Both the position numbers and the translations under genes were made by a program. Below the pieces are notes generated by a model. It had not been told where the DNA came from. It searched no databases and worked only from the letters and a program-made list of their open reading frames with translations. A DNA stretch of 64,000 nt from a bacterium (lineage in GTDB: Bacteria > Armatimonadota > Zipacnadia > Zipacnadales > UBA11051). Shown in pieces: positions 26,159 to 35,034 of this stretch. The stretch lies in assembly GCA_021372615.1 (NCBI GenBank), contig JAJFUB010000085.1:1-64000 (forward strand), read 5' to 3'. The first letter of the stretch is position 1. Each line of letters opens with the position of its first letter.

Positions 26159-27273
26159 CCATCGCGGACAGGGGCATCGTCGCACGCTCGAGTGCGGAGA
26201 GGCCGAGCCTGGCCTTCCCGAGCATCTGCGTGCTGCCCGGCGGACGTTGGCTGTGCGGCTTTCGCGCAGCGCCCACCAAGGCGGGCATGGCTGGACAGCA
26301 GGCGATGCTGTGTCGGTCGGACGACGAGGGCCGCACCTGGACCGAGCCCGCGGCGCCCTTTGCGCCGCCGGACATTCGCGGGTGTCCTGGCCTGTTCCGC
26401 GCTCTCTGCTGTACCGCTACCGGTGGCGACGGCGTCGTTGCGCTCGTGTACTGGGTGGACTACTCCGACCCCGAGCGACCGTTCTTCAATGAGGAGACGG
26501 AGGGGCTGCTGGGCTCGCGGCTGTGGCTGGCGCGGTCGCCCGACCGCGGTGCGACATGGTCTGAACTGGAACTGATTGACACGGCGCCCTATGACATGCC
26601 GACCCCGCCTACGGGGCCGGTGCTTGTCCTCGCCGACGGGCGCTGGGCACTGCAGTGCGAGCTCAACAAGCCGTACCTCGACCGCGCGCCGTGGCGCCAC
26701 TCGTCGGTGCTCATGTTCTCCTCAGACCGTGGACGGACATGGCCGGAGCACCTACGGGTGACGGATGATCCTGACCGCCGCGTCTTCTACTGGGACCAGC
26801 GCCCGGGCGTGCTGGCAGACGGGACGCTGCTTGACCTCTTCTGGACCTACGACCGGTGCGCCGGCGCGTATCTGAACATCCATGCGTGCCAGTCGCGCGA
26901 CCACGGACGCACGTGGGGAGAGCTGTGGGACACCGGTGTCCCGGGCCAGCCAGCACAGCCCGTGTCGTTGCCGGACGGGCGGCTGCTGATGGCGTATGTG
27001 GACCGCAGGGGCGCGCCAACCATCAAGGCACGCACGAGCAGGGACGGCGGGCGCACCTGGCCGCCGGACACAGAGACCATCATCTGCGAGCCGCGCCTGG
27101 ACCGCCAGAGCGCCGACCGGACGACGATGCAGGAGGCGTGGGAGGAGATGTACGGCTTCAGCCTGGGCCTGCCCGCTACGGCCGCTCTGCCCGATGGCGA
27201 CGTGCTGGTCGTCTACTACAGCGGTTCGGCAGCAGATGAGACGGACATCGAGTGGGTGAGGCTGAGGGGCTGA
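26155..27273 (+). CDS. Sialidase-like six-bladed propeller (Asp-box/BNR) protein
   Basis: A 372-residue protein without a signal peptide. It has five Asp-boxes of the S-x-D-x-G-x-T-W type: SDDEGRTW (55-62), SPDRGATW, SSDRGRTW, SRDHGRTW and SRDGGRTW, plus a C-terminal DGDVLVVYYSG as in exo-sialidase-like families. The propeller fold is clear, but the catalytic set of true sialidases (Arg triad, Tyr/Glu) was not confirmed, and many such proteins act on other sugars. It is coupled to the URO-D-like gene and is the last gene of the plus-strand group. Confidence 0.82.
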   Translation: MTIADRGIVARSSAERPSLAFPSICVLPGGRWLCGFRAAPTKAGMAGQQAMLCRSDDEGRTWTEPAAPFAPPDIRGCPGLFRALCCTATGGDGVVALVYWVDYSDPERPFFNEETEGLLGSRLWLARSPDRGATWSELELIDTAPYDMPTPPTGPVLVLADGRWALQCELNKPYLDRAPWRHSSVLMFSSDRGRTWPEHLRVTDDPDRRVFYWDQRPGVLADGTLLDLFWTYDRCAGAYLNIHACQSRDHGRTWGELWDTGVPGQPAQPVSLPDGRLLMAYVDRRGAPTIKARTSRDGGRTWPPDTETIICEPRLDRQSADRTTMQEAWEEMYGFSLGLPATAALPDGDVLVVYYSGSAADETDIEWVRLRG

Positions 27274-27452
27274 CCGGACGGCAAGCAGTGAGCGAGGTTT
27301 CCAGAGACCCGCCTCGCTTGCGCCACAGCGCGTGCGCCAGGCGCGATCCGGCCTCCACGATCCGGTACCCCGCGTACGGCGCCAGCCGTGCGCTGTAGAT
27401 CGCCTGCCCCGAATAGCCCCCGCCCTTGCTGCGACGGCTCTCGCCGTACAGG
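27274..27452. other. Spacer between convergent genes with an open minus-strand frame
   Basis: The 179 bases between the converging 3' ends hold no recognised gene. A minus-strand frame stays open across it and into both neighbours, reading in part YSGQAIYSARLAPYAGYRI. It has no convincing start or ribosome-binding site. It may be the decayed end of a repeat or a gene remnant; I cannot identify it. Confidence 0.35.
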
Positions 27453-30400
27453 CTACTTCCCGCGGCTGATGATGATCTGGTCCAGCCCCAGTCCGCCGGT
27501 GACATTGGCCAGGCGCAGCACGTGCTTGCCGGCCGCGAGATGGAAGCGGGCGGGCTGGTCGCTGCTCGCCCCGCCGGGCTGGGCCGGGATGCGGAAGAAC
27601 TGCCAGTTGTCGCGGTCGGTGCAGTAGCCGCCCGTGTTGGGCAGTACGAGTTCCACGCCGCCGGCCGTCGGCGGCTGCCCGTCGATCGTCAGCGCCCGCT
27701 TCGACGGATCGGAGGCAGTGCAGTAGCGCAGCACGATGGTGTAGTCGCCGGCCTCGGGGAGATCGAAGCTCCACTCCAGCCAGTGCCCCATGCTGGCCTC
27801 CCACTTCGTGACCATCCGTCCGATGTTGGCGACGCGATCCACGATCTCCACGGCGCCCGCGCCCTGGCCGCTGAAGTTCTCGGCCTCGACGATGACCGCC
27901 TGGCGCGGGTCGAGGGCCAGCACCCAGTCCGGCGGCATCGAGACCACGCGCTTGGCCGAGGACGCGGTGCCGAGCTTGTCGGACACGGTCAGCGTCACCG
28001 TGAACGTCCCCTCTTTGGCGTAGGTGTGCTTCGCGACCTTCCCCTGGCCCCTCTGACCGTCGCCGAAGTCCCACGCATAGCCGGTGATGTCGTTGTCCAC
28101 GTCGGTGCTGGCCGAGGCGTCGAGCGTGACCTCACGGCTGCCGCCGGGGCCGAGGTTGCCCTGGATGTTCAGGCCCGGCAGCGGCTCGCCCTGGGCGAAG
28201 AGCTGGCTGGGCCAGTAGCTCAGGTACGGCAGCGTGCCCTTGATCTGCAGCTCGAAGGCGCCGGGACAGGAGGTGAGGCTCAGCTCGCACGGCCCCTTGG
28301 CCCCGGCAGCCGGGTCGGCCACCAGAGATACCGGCTTGTCGCCGAAGCTGACCGGGAAGACCTTGCCACCGGGAGCGCGCAGCGCGGCCTTGTAGCTGCC
28401 CTTGCCCAGGCCCCGCAGCACAAGCGTCGTCTTGCCGTTGCCAGGGAGCTGCACCATGTACGAGGGGAGGCGCAGGCCGGGGCCGAAGCGCGTGGGGCGG
28501 CTCACGTCCACGACCTGACTATCCAGATCGCAGTCGAAGTCCCACGGCACCTGCCCGGCGAGGTCCAGCTGCAGCAGGTACAGACCCAGGCCGCTGCCCG
28601 GTGGCACTTCCAGGACAACGGCCGGGCGCTGGTCGAGCTTGGCCTCGGCAACAGTCTTGCCATCCCTGGTGAGGGTCGCCGTGCCGCCCAGCGCGCCCTG
28701 CCCGCGGGGCCTGAGGGTCACCATGAAGCCGCGGTCTACGGACTGGCGGAGCACAATCTGCACGCTCTGGCCGGGGGAGAAGTTGTAGTTGTCCATGTCG
28801 GCCTGGGCGAACTGGTACAAGATGGCCGGGGTGCGGCGGATCTGCTGGGTAAAGCTCTTGCCGAAGCCGCTGACGCTGCGCACTTCTTGCACCGTCCCGG
28901 TCTTCACGACGTCACCGAGCACCTTGTCCGGGCGACACATGTAGCCATGCATCATGCCCTCGGTGATGAGTTCGGACAGGCCGCCGCCGGCACTGCTGAC
29001 CGGGCAGCTCGTGTAGCGCATGGCCTTCCGCTCCGGCACCCACGTGGTGCGGATCAGGTAGTGCGCCGCGCCGGCGATCATCCGGTCCACATCCGGGTCG
29101 CGGGCGACCTGGTTGAAGTCGCGCAGGCCGGACATCAGGACGCCCATCATGAAGGCGGCCTCGCCCCGGTGGCGCGGCAGGCAGTAGCAGTGACCCGGCA
29201 TCATCTCGCGAATCCAGCCGCCGCCGGGGTCCTCACGTTCGCGGGTCCGGTCCATGATGATGCGCGCGGCGTTGAGGTAGTACGGATCGCTCGTGGCGCG
29301 GTACATGCCCATGGTCAGGATGAGGTGCCAGCCGTTGGTGCGGTTGTTGCCGAAGTCGTAGTTGTTCGTGTAGTAGCCGTCGTACGCGTCCGTGAGCAGC
29401 GCCGCGGATTCCAGGCCGCGCACGTCGCCGGACAGGAAGTGGTCGGCCAGGTAGCCCTCGCACCAGCTATGCGACACGGAGCAGCCGCCACCGGGGCTGC
29501 CCTGATCGTTGATCTTGTGGTCGTAGTAGCTGCCGGTGTGGCCGATGCAGTGGGCGTACACCTTGCCGATCTGGTGGGGGTCACCGGCGTGGATCATGTC
29601 CACATCGTGGTTGTGCCGCGCGGCCTGCTCGGCCAGCCGGTAGTAGCGCTCATCGCCGCTGCGCACGAACTGCAGGTAGAAGGCATACTGGCTGTCATAC
29701 TCGATGTTGCCCCAGTTGCGCCCGCGCTCGCCCCACCAGTCGCCGAAGTCGAGCATCCCGTACTCACGACCCCGCTCGCGGCTCTGCAGGTACCCCGTCA
29801 CGGCCTTCTCCACATTGCGCTCGTAAGTCAGGAAGAGGCCGCCGAGTTCGGGGCTGGAGGGCAGGATGTCGCCAAAGGCCTTCGAGTCGCAGTACCAGTT
29901 CTTGCCGGCCTTGAGGAGGGGCGGCTCGTCGAAGGCCACGGCCTCGTTCGCAGCCGGGGCCTCGCCGGGACCGTGGAAGGCGAAGAGCAATTCGTGGTGC
30001 TTACTCATGCCGCACTTGAGCTTGTAGACATCGTCCTTGAGGTAGTAGTAGAGCTTGTCCTCCAGCTCGCCTTCCTTGCTGATCTTGTAGGTGCCGGGGG
30101 CGAACGGCGGCATGAGGCCGATGGACACGCTGTCGGGTCTGAGGGTCAGGGACTTGGGGTAGAGCTGCCAAAGGTAGCGGACGGCGACGGTCAGCCCGGC
30201 CTTGCTGCCGGTGACATCACCCCAGTTGGCGGCGCGCTTGCCGGAGGCGTCGGCGCCCAGGCCCGTGACGCGGAAGTTGTCGTCAAAGCCCTGCCAGAGA
30301 GTCGCGCCCTGCTGGGGAAGCGGTGTGGGAGCGGTCACCGACCGCGACCCGTCCGGGCCGAACTGCCCCTTCGGGTCAGCACCCAGAGCCAGGCCCTGGG

Positions 30401-32495
30401 TCAGCGTCAACGAGTTCAGCTCCGAGAACGCCTTCGTCGTGTTCGTGTTCGTGAAGGTGTGGTGCACGACCACGTCGCTCCTGCCGGCATAGAAGTGCAG
30501 GTCCACCTGATCGCCCAGGGCAGCGTTCTCACCCTTGAGGCTGCCGTCCACGCGGATGATGCTGTGCAGCGGGCCGCGGCGCATGATCCTCAGCGTCGCC
30601 GGCTGGGCCGTCCCGGTCTTGCCACCGGCGGTGAGGAGGCTCTGGCCGCCGTCGGAGATCATCTCGTCATCGCTGAACCGACCGTCGCCGCTGCTGTCGA
30701 GCCACACCTTCCCGAGCAGCGCCGACTTGTCGCGCGGCAGCTCGACCTGCAGCCTGCCCGTGTTCACGGTGAGAGCCGTCTGCCCCTCGGTGATCTGCAG
30801 TGGTCGGGCAATAGGCGTGCGCTTGACCTGCGTGCCGTACTGGAGCGTGAACGACACTGTCTGCTTGGCCTGTAGGTCGGTCTGGAAGTCCAGCAGGACC
30901 CACTTGATGGAGTAGTCGGGCCAGTAGCACAGCACCGTGGCCTGCAGCGGCACTTCGCGACCGGCGGCGTCGAGTAGCTTGAGGTGATCGGCCGACACCA
31001 GCGCGCCCTGTGGGAAGGGCAGCCCCTGCGTGACCGGCCAGGCCTTCAGCTCGAAGGGGTAGTCGTTGGCCATCGTCAGGGGCAGAGCGGTCTGCTTCAC
31101 CGACCCCGGGGGCGGCTGGATGGCGGCCACAAAGGCAGCCTGCTGCCTGACCGTCTCGCCCTCGGGGGTCTGGGCCTCGACGGTGACATCGTACTTCTGG
31201 CCCGGCTTGAGGTCATTGAGCCAGAAGCGGTGGTTGGCGAAGGGCTCGGGGTCCTGGACCGACGTGGGGCCGTCCGGGACGTTCGGCCCCACGCGCACGG
31301 TGCAGACCGTCGGCCACGTCGTGATGAAGGTCACTTCGCCCACCAGGCGCCCGTCGGGGGTCAGGGCCGGGCGGGCTTCCAGGTTCGTCAGCTTGCGCGC
31401 CAGCTTCGTGACGGACGGGGGCTGCGGCAGCAGCAGGACTTCCTCGATGAGCGGCGTCCCCGCCACCGCCTCCAGTGCGATCTCCGTGCCTGCCTTGAGG
31501 TCGAGAGGCTTGTCGGTGAAGAACAGGCACTCGCGGTTGTTCTGCTCGCCCGCGACCGCCATGCCCGCTTCCTTGCCGCCGACGCTCAGCACGATGTTCT
31601 TGCGCCCGCCGGACTGGTAGGTGATGAAGCCCACGTGCAGCTTGCCTGCCCGCGGCGCCTTCACGGTGATGGTGTGCGGAGTGCGGCCCACGCACATGAC
31701 GTGCCGGTTCACATACTCCGTCTGGATGTTGAGCTCATAGCCGCTCAGCGTCCCCTCCCACGGGTGCAGGACGGTGGTCTTGGGGTCCTGCTTGAGGCGT
31801 TCGAGCAGGCGGAAGCCCCAGGTCACCTGCATGTTGCGGCTGGCGGTCAGGTCCTGCGGGCCGATGATCTTGGCGCGGGGGCTGTCGCCGGCCACGGCGA
31901 ACTTCGTCAGGCCGATGCTGTCCATGCCCTTGTACGGGTCGCGCGTCTCGGTCAGCACCTGGAAGGCGCCCACGGCCTCGCCCTCCTGCTGCTGGATGTT
32001 CACATCGGCGCACAGGTACAGGCTCTTGCCCAGCATGGCCGCCCGCAGCGGCTCAGGGGTCTCCTTGCCGTCGGCGGCGAAGGCGCGCAGGCCGGCCGAG
32101 CCCTGGCCGTACACGAGCATGTACTCGCAGCCCATGTCCGACCGCCCGGTGGCCTTGCTGTCATCGCCGTACAGGTAGATGATGAAGCCGCCCTTGTCAC
32201 AGGCGCAGGTGTCGGCGAAGTCCACGCGCCACAGGTAGCGGTTGCCGGCTACATTGCCCACGGACACGGCGACCACGTCAAGCCCGGGCGTGTAGTTGTC
32301 CTTGCCGCAGCCATCGCCTTCGGCCTTCGTCTTGTCGGTCGCCACCAGCGTGAGCTGTTCGGCGAAGTTGGGGTCGGTGGCAAGCTGCTTCTCGATGGCA
32401 TCGGGCACGCCGTCGCCATCGGTGTCGGCGTTCTGGGCGCACAGCGGCACGCACAGGCACAGAGCCAGCAGCAGCACGGGCAAGAGCATTCGCAT
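27453..32495 (-). CDS. Giant secreted PL26-like protein with PKD and C-terminal binding modules
   Basis: A 1680-residue protein with a signal peptide (MRMLLPVLLLALCLCVPLCA) followed by a calcium-binding DTDGDGVPDAIE motif. Beta domains fill about 40-470. A RIFT-barrel region near 480-600 (EVPLQATVLCYWPDYSIKWV) and a helical domain (about 900-1250, with DFGDWWGERGRNWGNIEYDS) match the PL26-type gene at 67-2391. A PKD domain follows near 1510-1585 (ASASTDVDNDITGYAWDFGD), then a CBM6/35-like module (VIVEAENFSGQGAG). ATG 32495 is chosen because GGAGG lies eight bases upstream; a frame extending to 32639 has no leader sense. It probably degrades rhamnogalacturonan-like polymers outside the cell. 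It carries an in-frame repeat at 30325-30349. It is divergent from the heparinase-like gene at 32638. Confidence 0.87.
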   Translation of the reverse strand: MRMLLPVLLLALCLCVPLCAQNADTDGDGVPDAIEKQLATDPNFAEQLTLVATDKTKAEGDGCGKDNYTPGLDVVAVSVGNVAGNRYLWRVDFADTCACDKGGFIIYLYGDDSKATGRSDMGCEYMLVYGQGSAGLRAFAADGKETPEPLRAAMLGKSLYLCADVNIQQQEGEAVGAFQVLTETRDPYKGMDSIGLTKFAVAGDSPRAKIIGPQDLTASRNMQVTWGFRLLERLKQDPKTTVLHPWEGTLSGYELNIQTEYVNRHVMCVGRTPHTITVKAPRAGKLHVGFITYQSGGRKNIVLSVGGKEAGMAVAGEQNNRECLFFTDKPLDLKAGTEIALEAVAGTPLIEEVLLLPQPPSVTKLARKLTNLEARPALTPDGRLVGEVTFITTWPTVCTVRVGPNVPDGPTSVQDPEPFANHRFWLNDLKPGQKYDVTVEAQTPEGETVRQQAAFVAAIQPPPGSVKQTALPLTMANDYPFELKAWPVTQGLPFPQGALVSADHLKLLDAAGREVPLQATVLCYWPDYSIKWVLLDFQTDLQAKQTVSFTLQYGTQVKRTPIARPLQITEGQTALTVNTGRLQVELPRDKSALLGKVWLDSSGDGRFSDDEMISDGGQSLLTAGGKTGTAQPATLRIMRRGPLHSIIRVDGSLKGENAALGDQVDLHFYAGRSDVVVHHTFTNTNTTKAFSELNSLTLTQGLALGADPKGQFGPDGSRSVTAPTPLPQQGATLWQGFDDNFRVTGLGADASGKRAANWGDVTGSKAGLTVAVRYLWQLYPKSLTLRPDSVSIGLMPPFAPGTYKISKEGELEDKLYYYLKDDVYKLKCGMSKHHELLFAFHGPGEAPAANEAVAFDEPPLLKAGKNWYCDSKAFGDILPSSPELGGLFLTYERNVEKAVTGYLQSRERGREYGMLDFGDWWGERGRNWGNIEYDSQYAFYLQFVRSGDERYYRLAEQAARHNHDVDMIHAGDPHQIGKVYAHCIGHTGSYYDHKINDQGSPGGGCSVSHSWCEGYLADHFLSGDVRGLESAALLTDAYDGYYTNNYDFGNNRTNGWHLILTMGMYRATSDPYYLNAARIIMDRTREREDPGGGWIREMMPGHCYCLPRHRGEAAFMMGVLMSGLRDFNQVARDPDVDRMIAGAAHYLIRTTWVPERKAMRYTSCPVSSAGGGLSELITEGMMHGYMCRPDKVLGDVVKTGTVQEVRSVSGFGKSFTQQIRRTPAILYQFAQADMDNYNFSPGQSVQIVLRQSVDRGFMVTLRPRGQGALGGTATLTRDGKTVAEAKLDQRPAVVLEVPPGSGLGLYLLQLDLAGQVPWDFDCDLDSQVVDVSRPTRFGPGLRLPSYMVQLPGNGKTTLVLRGLGKGSYKAALRAPGGKVFPVSFGDKPVSLVADPAAGAKGPCELSLTSCPGAFELQIKGTLPYLSYWPSQLFAQGEPLPGLNIQGNLGPGGSREVTLDASASTDVDNDITGYAWDFGDGQRGQGKVAKHTYAKEGTFTVTLTVSDKLGTASSAKRVVSMPPDWVLALDPRQAVIVEAENFSGQGAGAVEIVDRVANIGRMVTKWEASMGHWLEWSFDLPEAGDYTIVLRYCTASDPSKRALTIDGQPPTAGGVELVLPNTGGYCTDRDNWQFFRIPAQPGGASSDQPARFHLAAGKHVLRLANVTGGLGLDQIIISRGK
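30325..30349 (-). repeat. 25-base repeat inside the giant PL26-like gene, identical to an intergenic hairpin arm
   Basis: These 25 bases are identical to the reverse complement of 10969-10993. On the coding strand they begin GGTCGCGGTCGGTGACCGCT and contribute the peptide GSRSVTAP. The surrounding protein segment (FGPDGSRSVTAPTPLPQQG) is low-complexity and lies between conserved parts of the lyase domain. The frame is intact. Confidence 0.8.
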
Positions 32496-32637
32496 GGGGT
32501 CGACCTCCACAGGTATCGCGTGGGTCTCTTCCTCCGCCGGTCGCCCCGGACCTGCGCGCGTCCCCGCGGCAGGTGCGGCCCCCTCGGCGCGGGAATGCGT
32601 TCTCAACATGCTCAGAACGGACACGGGTACTGACCCC

Positions 32638-35010
32638 ATGGTTGCCTTCCTCCTCGTCGCGTCGGTCGCGATGCTCCTGCTGTGCTGCCAGGTGTCGGCT
32701 CAACCCGCCCTGTGGTTCGCGCAGGAGGACCTCCCGCGCCTGGAGGCCGCCGCGGCCGCCGAGCCCGAGGCGGCTGTCTGGCGCGCGCTGCTGGCGCAGG
32801 CCGAGGGCTACTGCACTCCCGGTTCGGGGCAGTACGCGACGCCCGAGCAGGTCGCCCAGCGGCCCGCCGGCGACAAGCGCGTGCAGATCCTGGGGCACTT
32901 CTTCGGCCGGCGGCTGACGGACTGGATGGAGGCCCTCGGGTTCGCCTACCAGTTGACCGGCGATGAGCGCTTCGCCCGCCACGGGGTGCTGCTCCTGACG
33001 ACGGCGGCGGCGCAGCTGCCCGTGACCGATCCCGACATCGCCAAGGGCTTCGCCGGAGCCCGCGGGGACATCATGCGCGGTCTGGCCGTGGGCTATGACT
33101 GGCTGGGGGAGGCCATGACGCCCGAGCAGAAGGCGGCATGGGCGGAGACGGCGGCGGGCTATGTGCGCAACATCGTCGCCGAGGCCACGGGGGAGAAAGT
33201 CTGGTGGCGGCCGTACCACAACTTCATGGGTGTGGCCATGGGCGCGGCCGGGCTGCTGGCGCTGGAGCTACGCCCCCTCTACCCGCAGGAGGCCCCCGGC
33301 TGGCTGGCGACCTGCACCAACATGGTCGGCCAGTGGCTCGATGAGGGCTGGGACGCGCAGGGCGCGTACTCCGAGGGCACGATGTACGGCCAGTATGGCC
33401 TGAGCAACGCCATCCGCTTCGCCGATGCGCTCAAGCGCAGCGGAGGCCCGGACCTGCTCCAGCGCCCGCATGTAAAGCAGATCCCGGACTTCTACGCCCT
33501 GTCGCTGCTCCCCGGCGAGCGGGTCTTCGAGGCGCGCAATGACGCCAACTACAGCAGCCTCGACGATCCGACCATGATACGCCTCGCGACGGCGCTCGAT
33601 AGCGGCGTCGCCAGTTGGCTGTGGCAGTCCTCCGGCGGCGGGACCTCCCCCTTCCGCCTCATCTGGAGCAACCGCGTCGCCCCGACCGCCCCGTCCACCG
33701 CCGAGCCGCCAGGCAGCCACTTTCCGGGCCGGGGCCTGTGCATCTGGCGCACGGGCTGGGGGCAGGGGGATGTCATGTTGTCGGTCGAGGCCGGGCCGTT
33801 CCACGCCGTCACCCACAACCAGGGCGACAAGGGGAGCTTCACGCTGTACGGCCTGGGCCAGCGGTGGGCGATTGACTCTGGCTATGGCAACAACCGCCAG
33901 CCGGGCGGGCGCGACTCGACCATGGCTCACAACTGTGTGCTGATTGACGGCGAGGGGCAGGCGCCCTCGGGTGCAGGGGCCGGGACGAACGGCCAGATCG
34001 TCGCCTATGAGAACACGGCGACCTGTGGCTATGCCCTCGCCGACGCGACCGAAGCCTACAATCACAACGCCGGCGGGCAGCCCGGCGTGGGTGTGGAACG
34101 CGCCCGCCGCCACGTGTGCTTCGTGCGCCCCTCCGGCGGGGCCGCGGCGTACGGCGTGGTCTGCGATGACATCCGCAAGGACGCCGCCAGCCATGAGTAC
34201 ACGTGGCTGCTGCACCTGCCGGCCGACATGCGCGTCGAGACCCAGCCCGACGGCGCCGTCATCACCCCCGGCAGCGCCTTCGCGCACAGCTACATCGAGA
34301 CGCCGCTGCAGGCCGAGGGGCGCGGGGCGGCAGCCTGGACGTTCGAGGCGCCCGAGGCGGGCGACTACGTGCTCTGGGCGCGAGTCCGCGCGACGGGGGA
34401 GGAACTCGGCAAGTCCGATTCCTTCTTCGTCCAGATGGACGAGGGGCAGCCGACCGACTGGCACATGCCCGGCGGGCAGGAATGGACGTGGGGCAAGGTA
34501 GCCGCCGGAGTGGCGCAGCAGCCCCTGAGCTACCGCCTGACCGCGGGCCGGCACACGCTGCGGTTCCTCACGCGCGAGACCGGCGCGCAGGTCTCCGAGG
34601 CGGCACTGACCACGAACACGCAGGCCGCGCCACCGTTCGCCGCCGGGACGCCGGCGATCCCTCTCCCGGTCGAGACGGCATCAGTCACGCCGCCGATGCG
34701 GCTCACCACTGTCCCTGGCGATCCGAAGGCCCCGCACATGAGACTATGGCTCACGGCGGCGGCGCCCGTGCGCTATGCAGTGGACAGCTACGACGGCCAC
34801 CAGCGCCTCAAGGCGATCGTGTCGTCAGTGCAGCCGGACTTCGCGGCGGTGCTGCTGCCGCTGCCAGCGGGCACGGTGGAGCCGCAGGTGCGCGTTGAGC
34901 GCACGGCCGAGGCGCTGGTGATGCGGCTGCAGTGGCCGGGACGACATGACGAGATCCGCTGGCCGACCGCGGGGGACCGACGGCCCATTGTGACGGTCGG
35001 GATCCCCTGA
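32638..35010 (+). CDS. Secreted heparinase II/III-like polysaccharide lyase
   Basis: A 790-residue protein with a signal peptide (FLLVASVAMLLLCCQVSA). An alpha/alpha-toroid domain (about 25-370) contains WRPYHNFMGVAMGAAG and EGTMYGQYGLSNAIRF. A heparinase II/III beta-sandwich (about 375-560) contains HAVTHNQGDKGSFTLYGLGQ and DSTMAHNCVLIDGEGQAP. The His/Asn/Tyr candidates fit eliminative cleavage of uronic-acid polysaccharides such as alginate or glycosaminoglycan; the specific substrate is unknown. A carbohydrate-binding-like module occupies about 565-660. ATG 32638 is preferred, but an ATG at 32608 is possible. It is followed by the CBM9-containing gene 24 bases downstream, probably on the same transcript. 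Confidence 0.87.
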   Translation: MVAFLLVASVAMLLLCCQVSAQPALWFAQEDLPRLEAAAAAEPEAAVWRALLAQAEGYCTPGSGQYATPEQVAQRPAGDKRVQILGHFFGRRLTDWMEALGFAYQLTGDERFARHGVLLLTTAAAQLPVTDPDIAKGFAGARGDIMRGLAVGYDWLGEAMTPEQKAAWAETAAGYVRNIVAEATGEKVWWRPYHNFMGVAMGAAGLLALELRPLYPQEAPGWLATCTNMVGQWLDEGWDAQGAYSEGTMYGQYGLSNAIRFADALKRSGGPDLLQRPHVKQIPDFYALSLLPGERVFEARNDANYSSLDDPTMIRLATALDSGVASWLWQSSGGGTSPFRLIWSNRVAPTAPSTAEPPGSHFPGRGLCIWRTGWGQGDVMLSVEAGPFHAVTHNQGDKGSFTLYGLGQRWAIDSGYGNNRQPGGRDSTMAHNCVLIDGEGQAPSGAGAGTNGQIVAYENTATCGYALADATEAYNHNAGGQPGVGVERARRHVCFVRPSGGAAAYGVVCDDIRKDAASHEYTWLLHLPADMRVETQPDGAVITPGSAFAHSYIETPLQAEGRGAAAWTFEAPEAGDYVLWARVRATGEELGKSDSFFVQMDEGQPTDWHMPGGQEWTWGKVAAGVAQQPLSYRLTAGRHTLRFLTRETGAQVSEAALTTNTQAAPPFAAGTPAIPLPVETASVTPPMRLTTVPGDPKAPHMRLWLTAAAPVRYAVDSYDGHQRLKAIVSSVQPDFAAVLLPLPAGTVEPQVRVERTAEALVMRLQWPGRHDEIRWPTAGDRRPIVTVGIP

Positions 35011-35034
35011 GCATCGCCCTGTGAGGTGACGGAC

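Noticed and set aside
27426-30875. Plus-strand open frame of over 1100 codons opposite the giant PL26-like gene
   Set aside because: The minus-strand gene has recognisable domains, a signal peptide and a ribosome-binding site. The opposite frame has no domain and a composition (Ala, Arg, Gly, His, Val) typical of antisense frames in high-GC genes.
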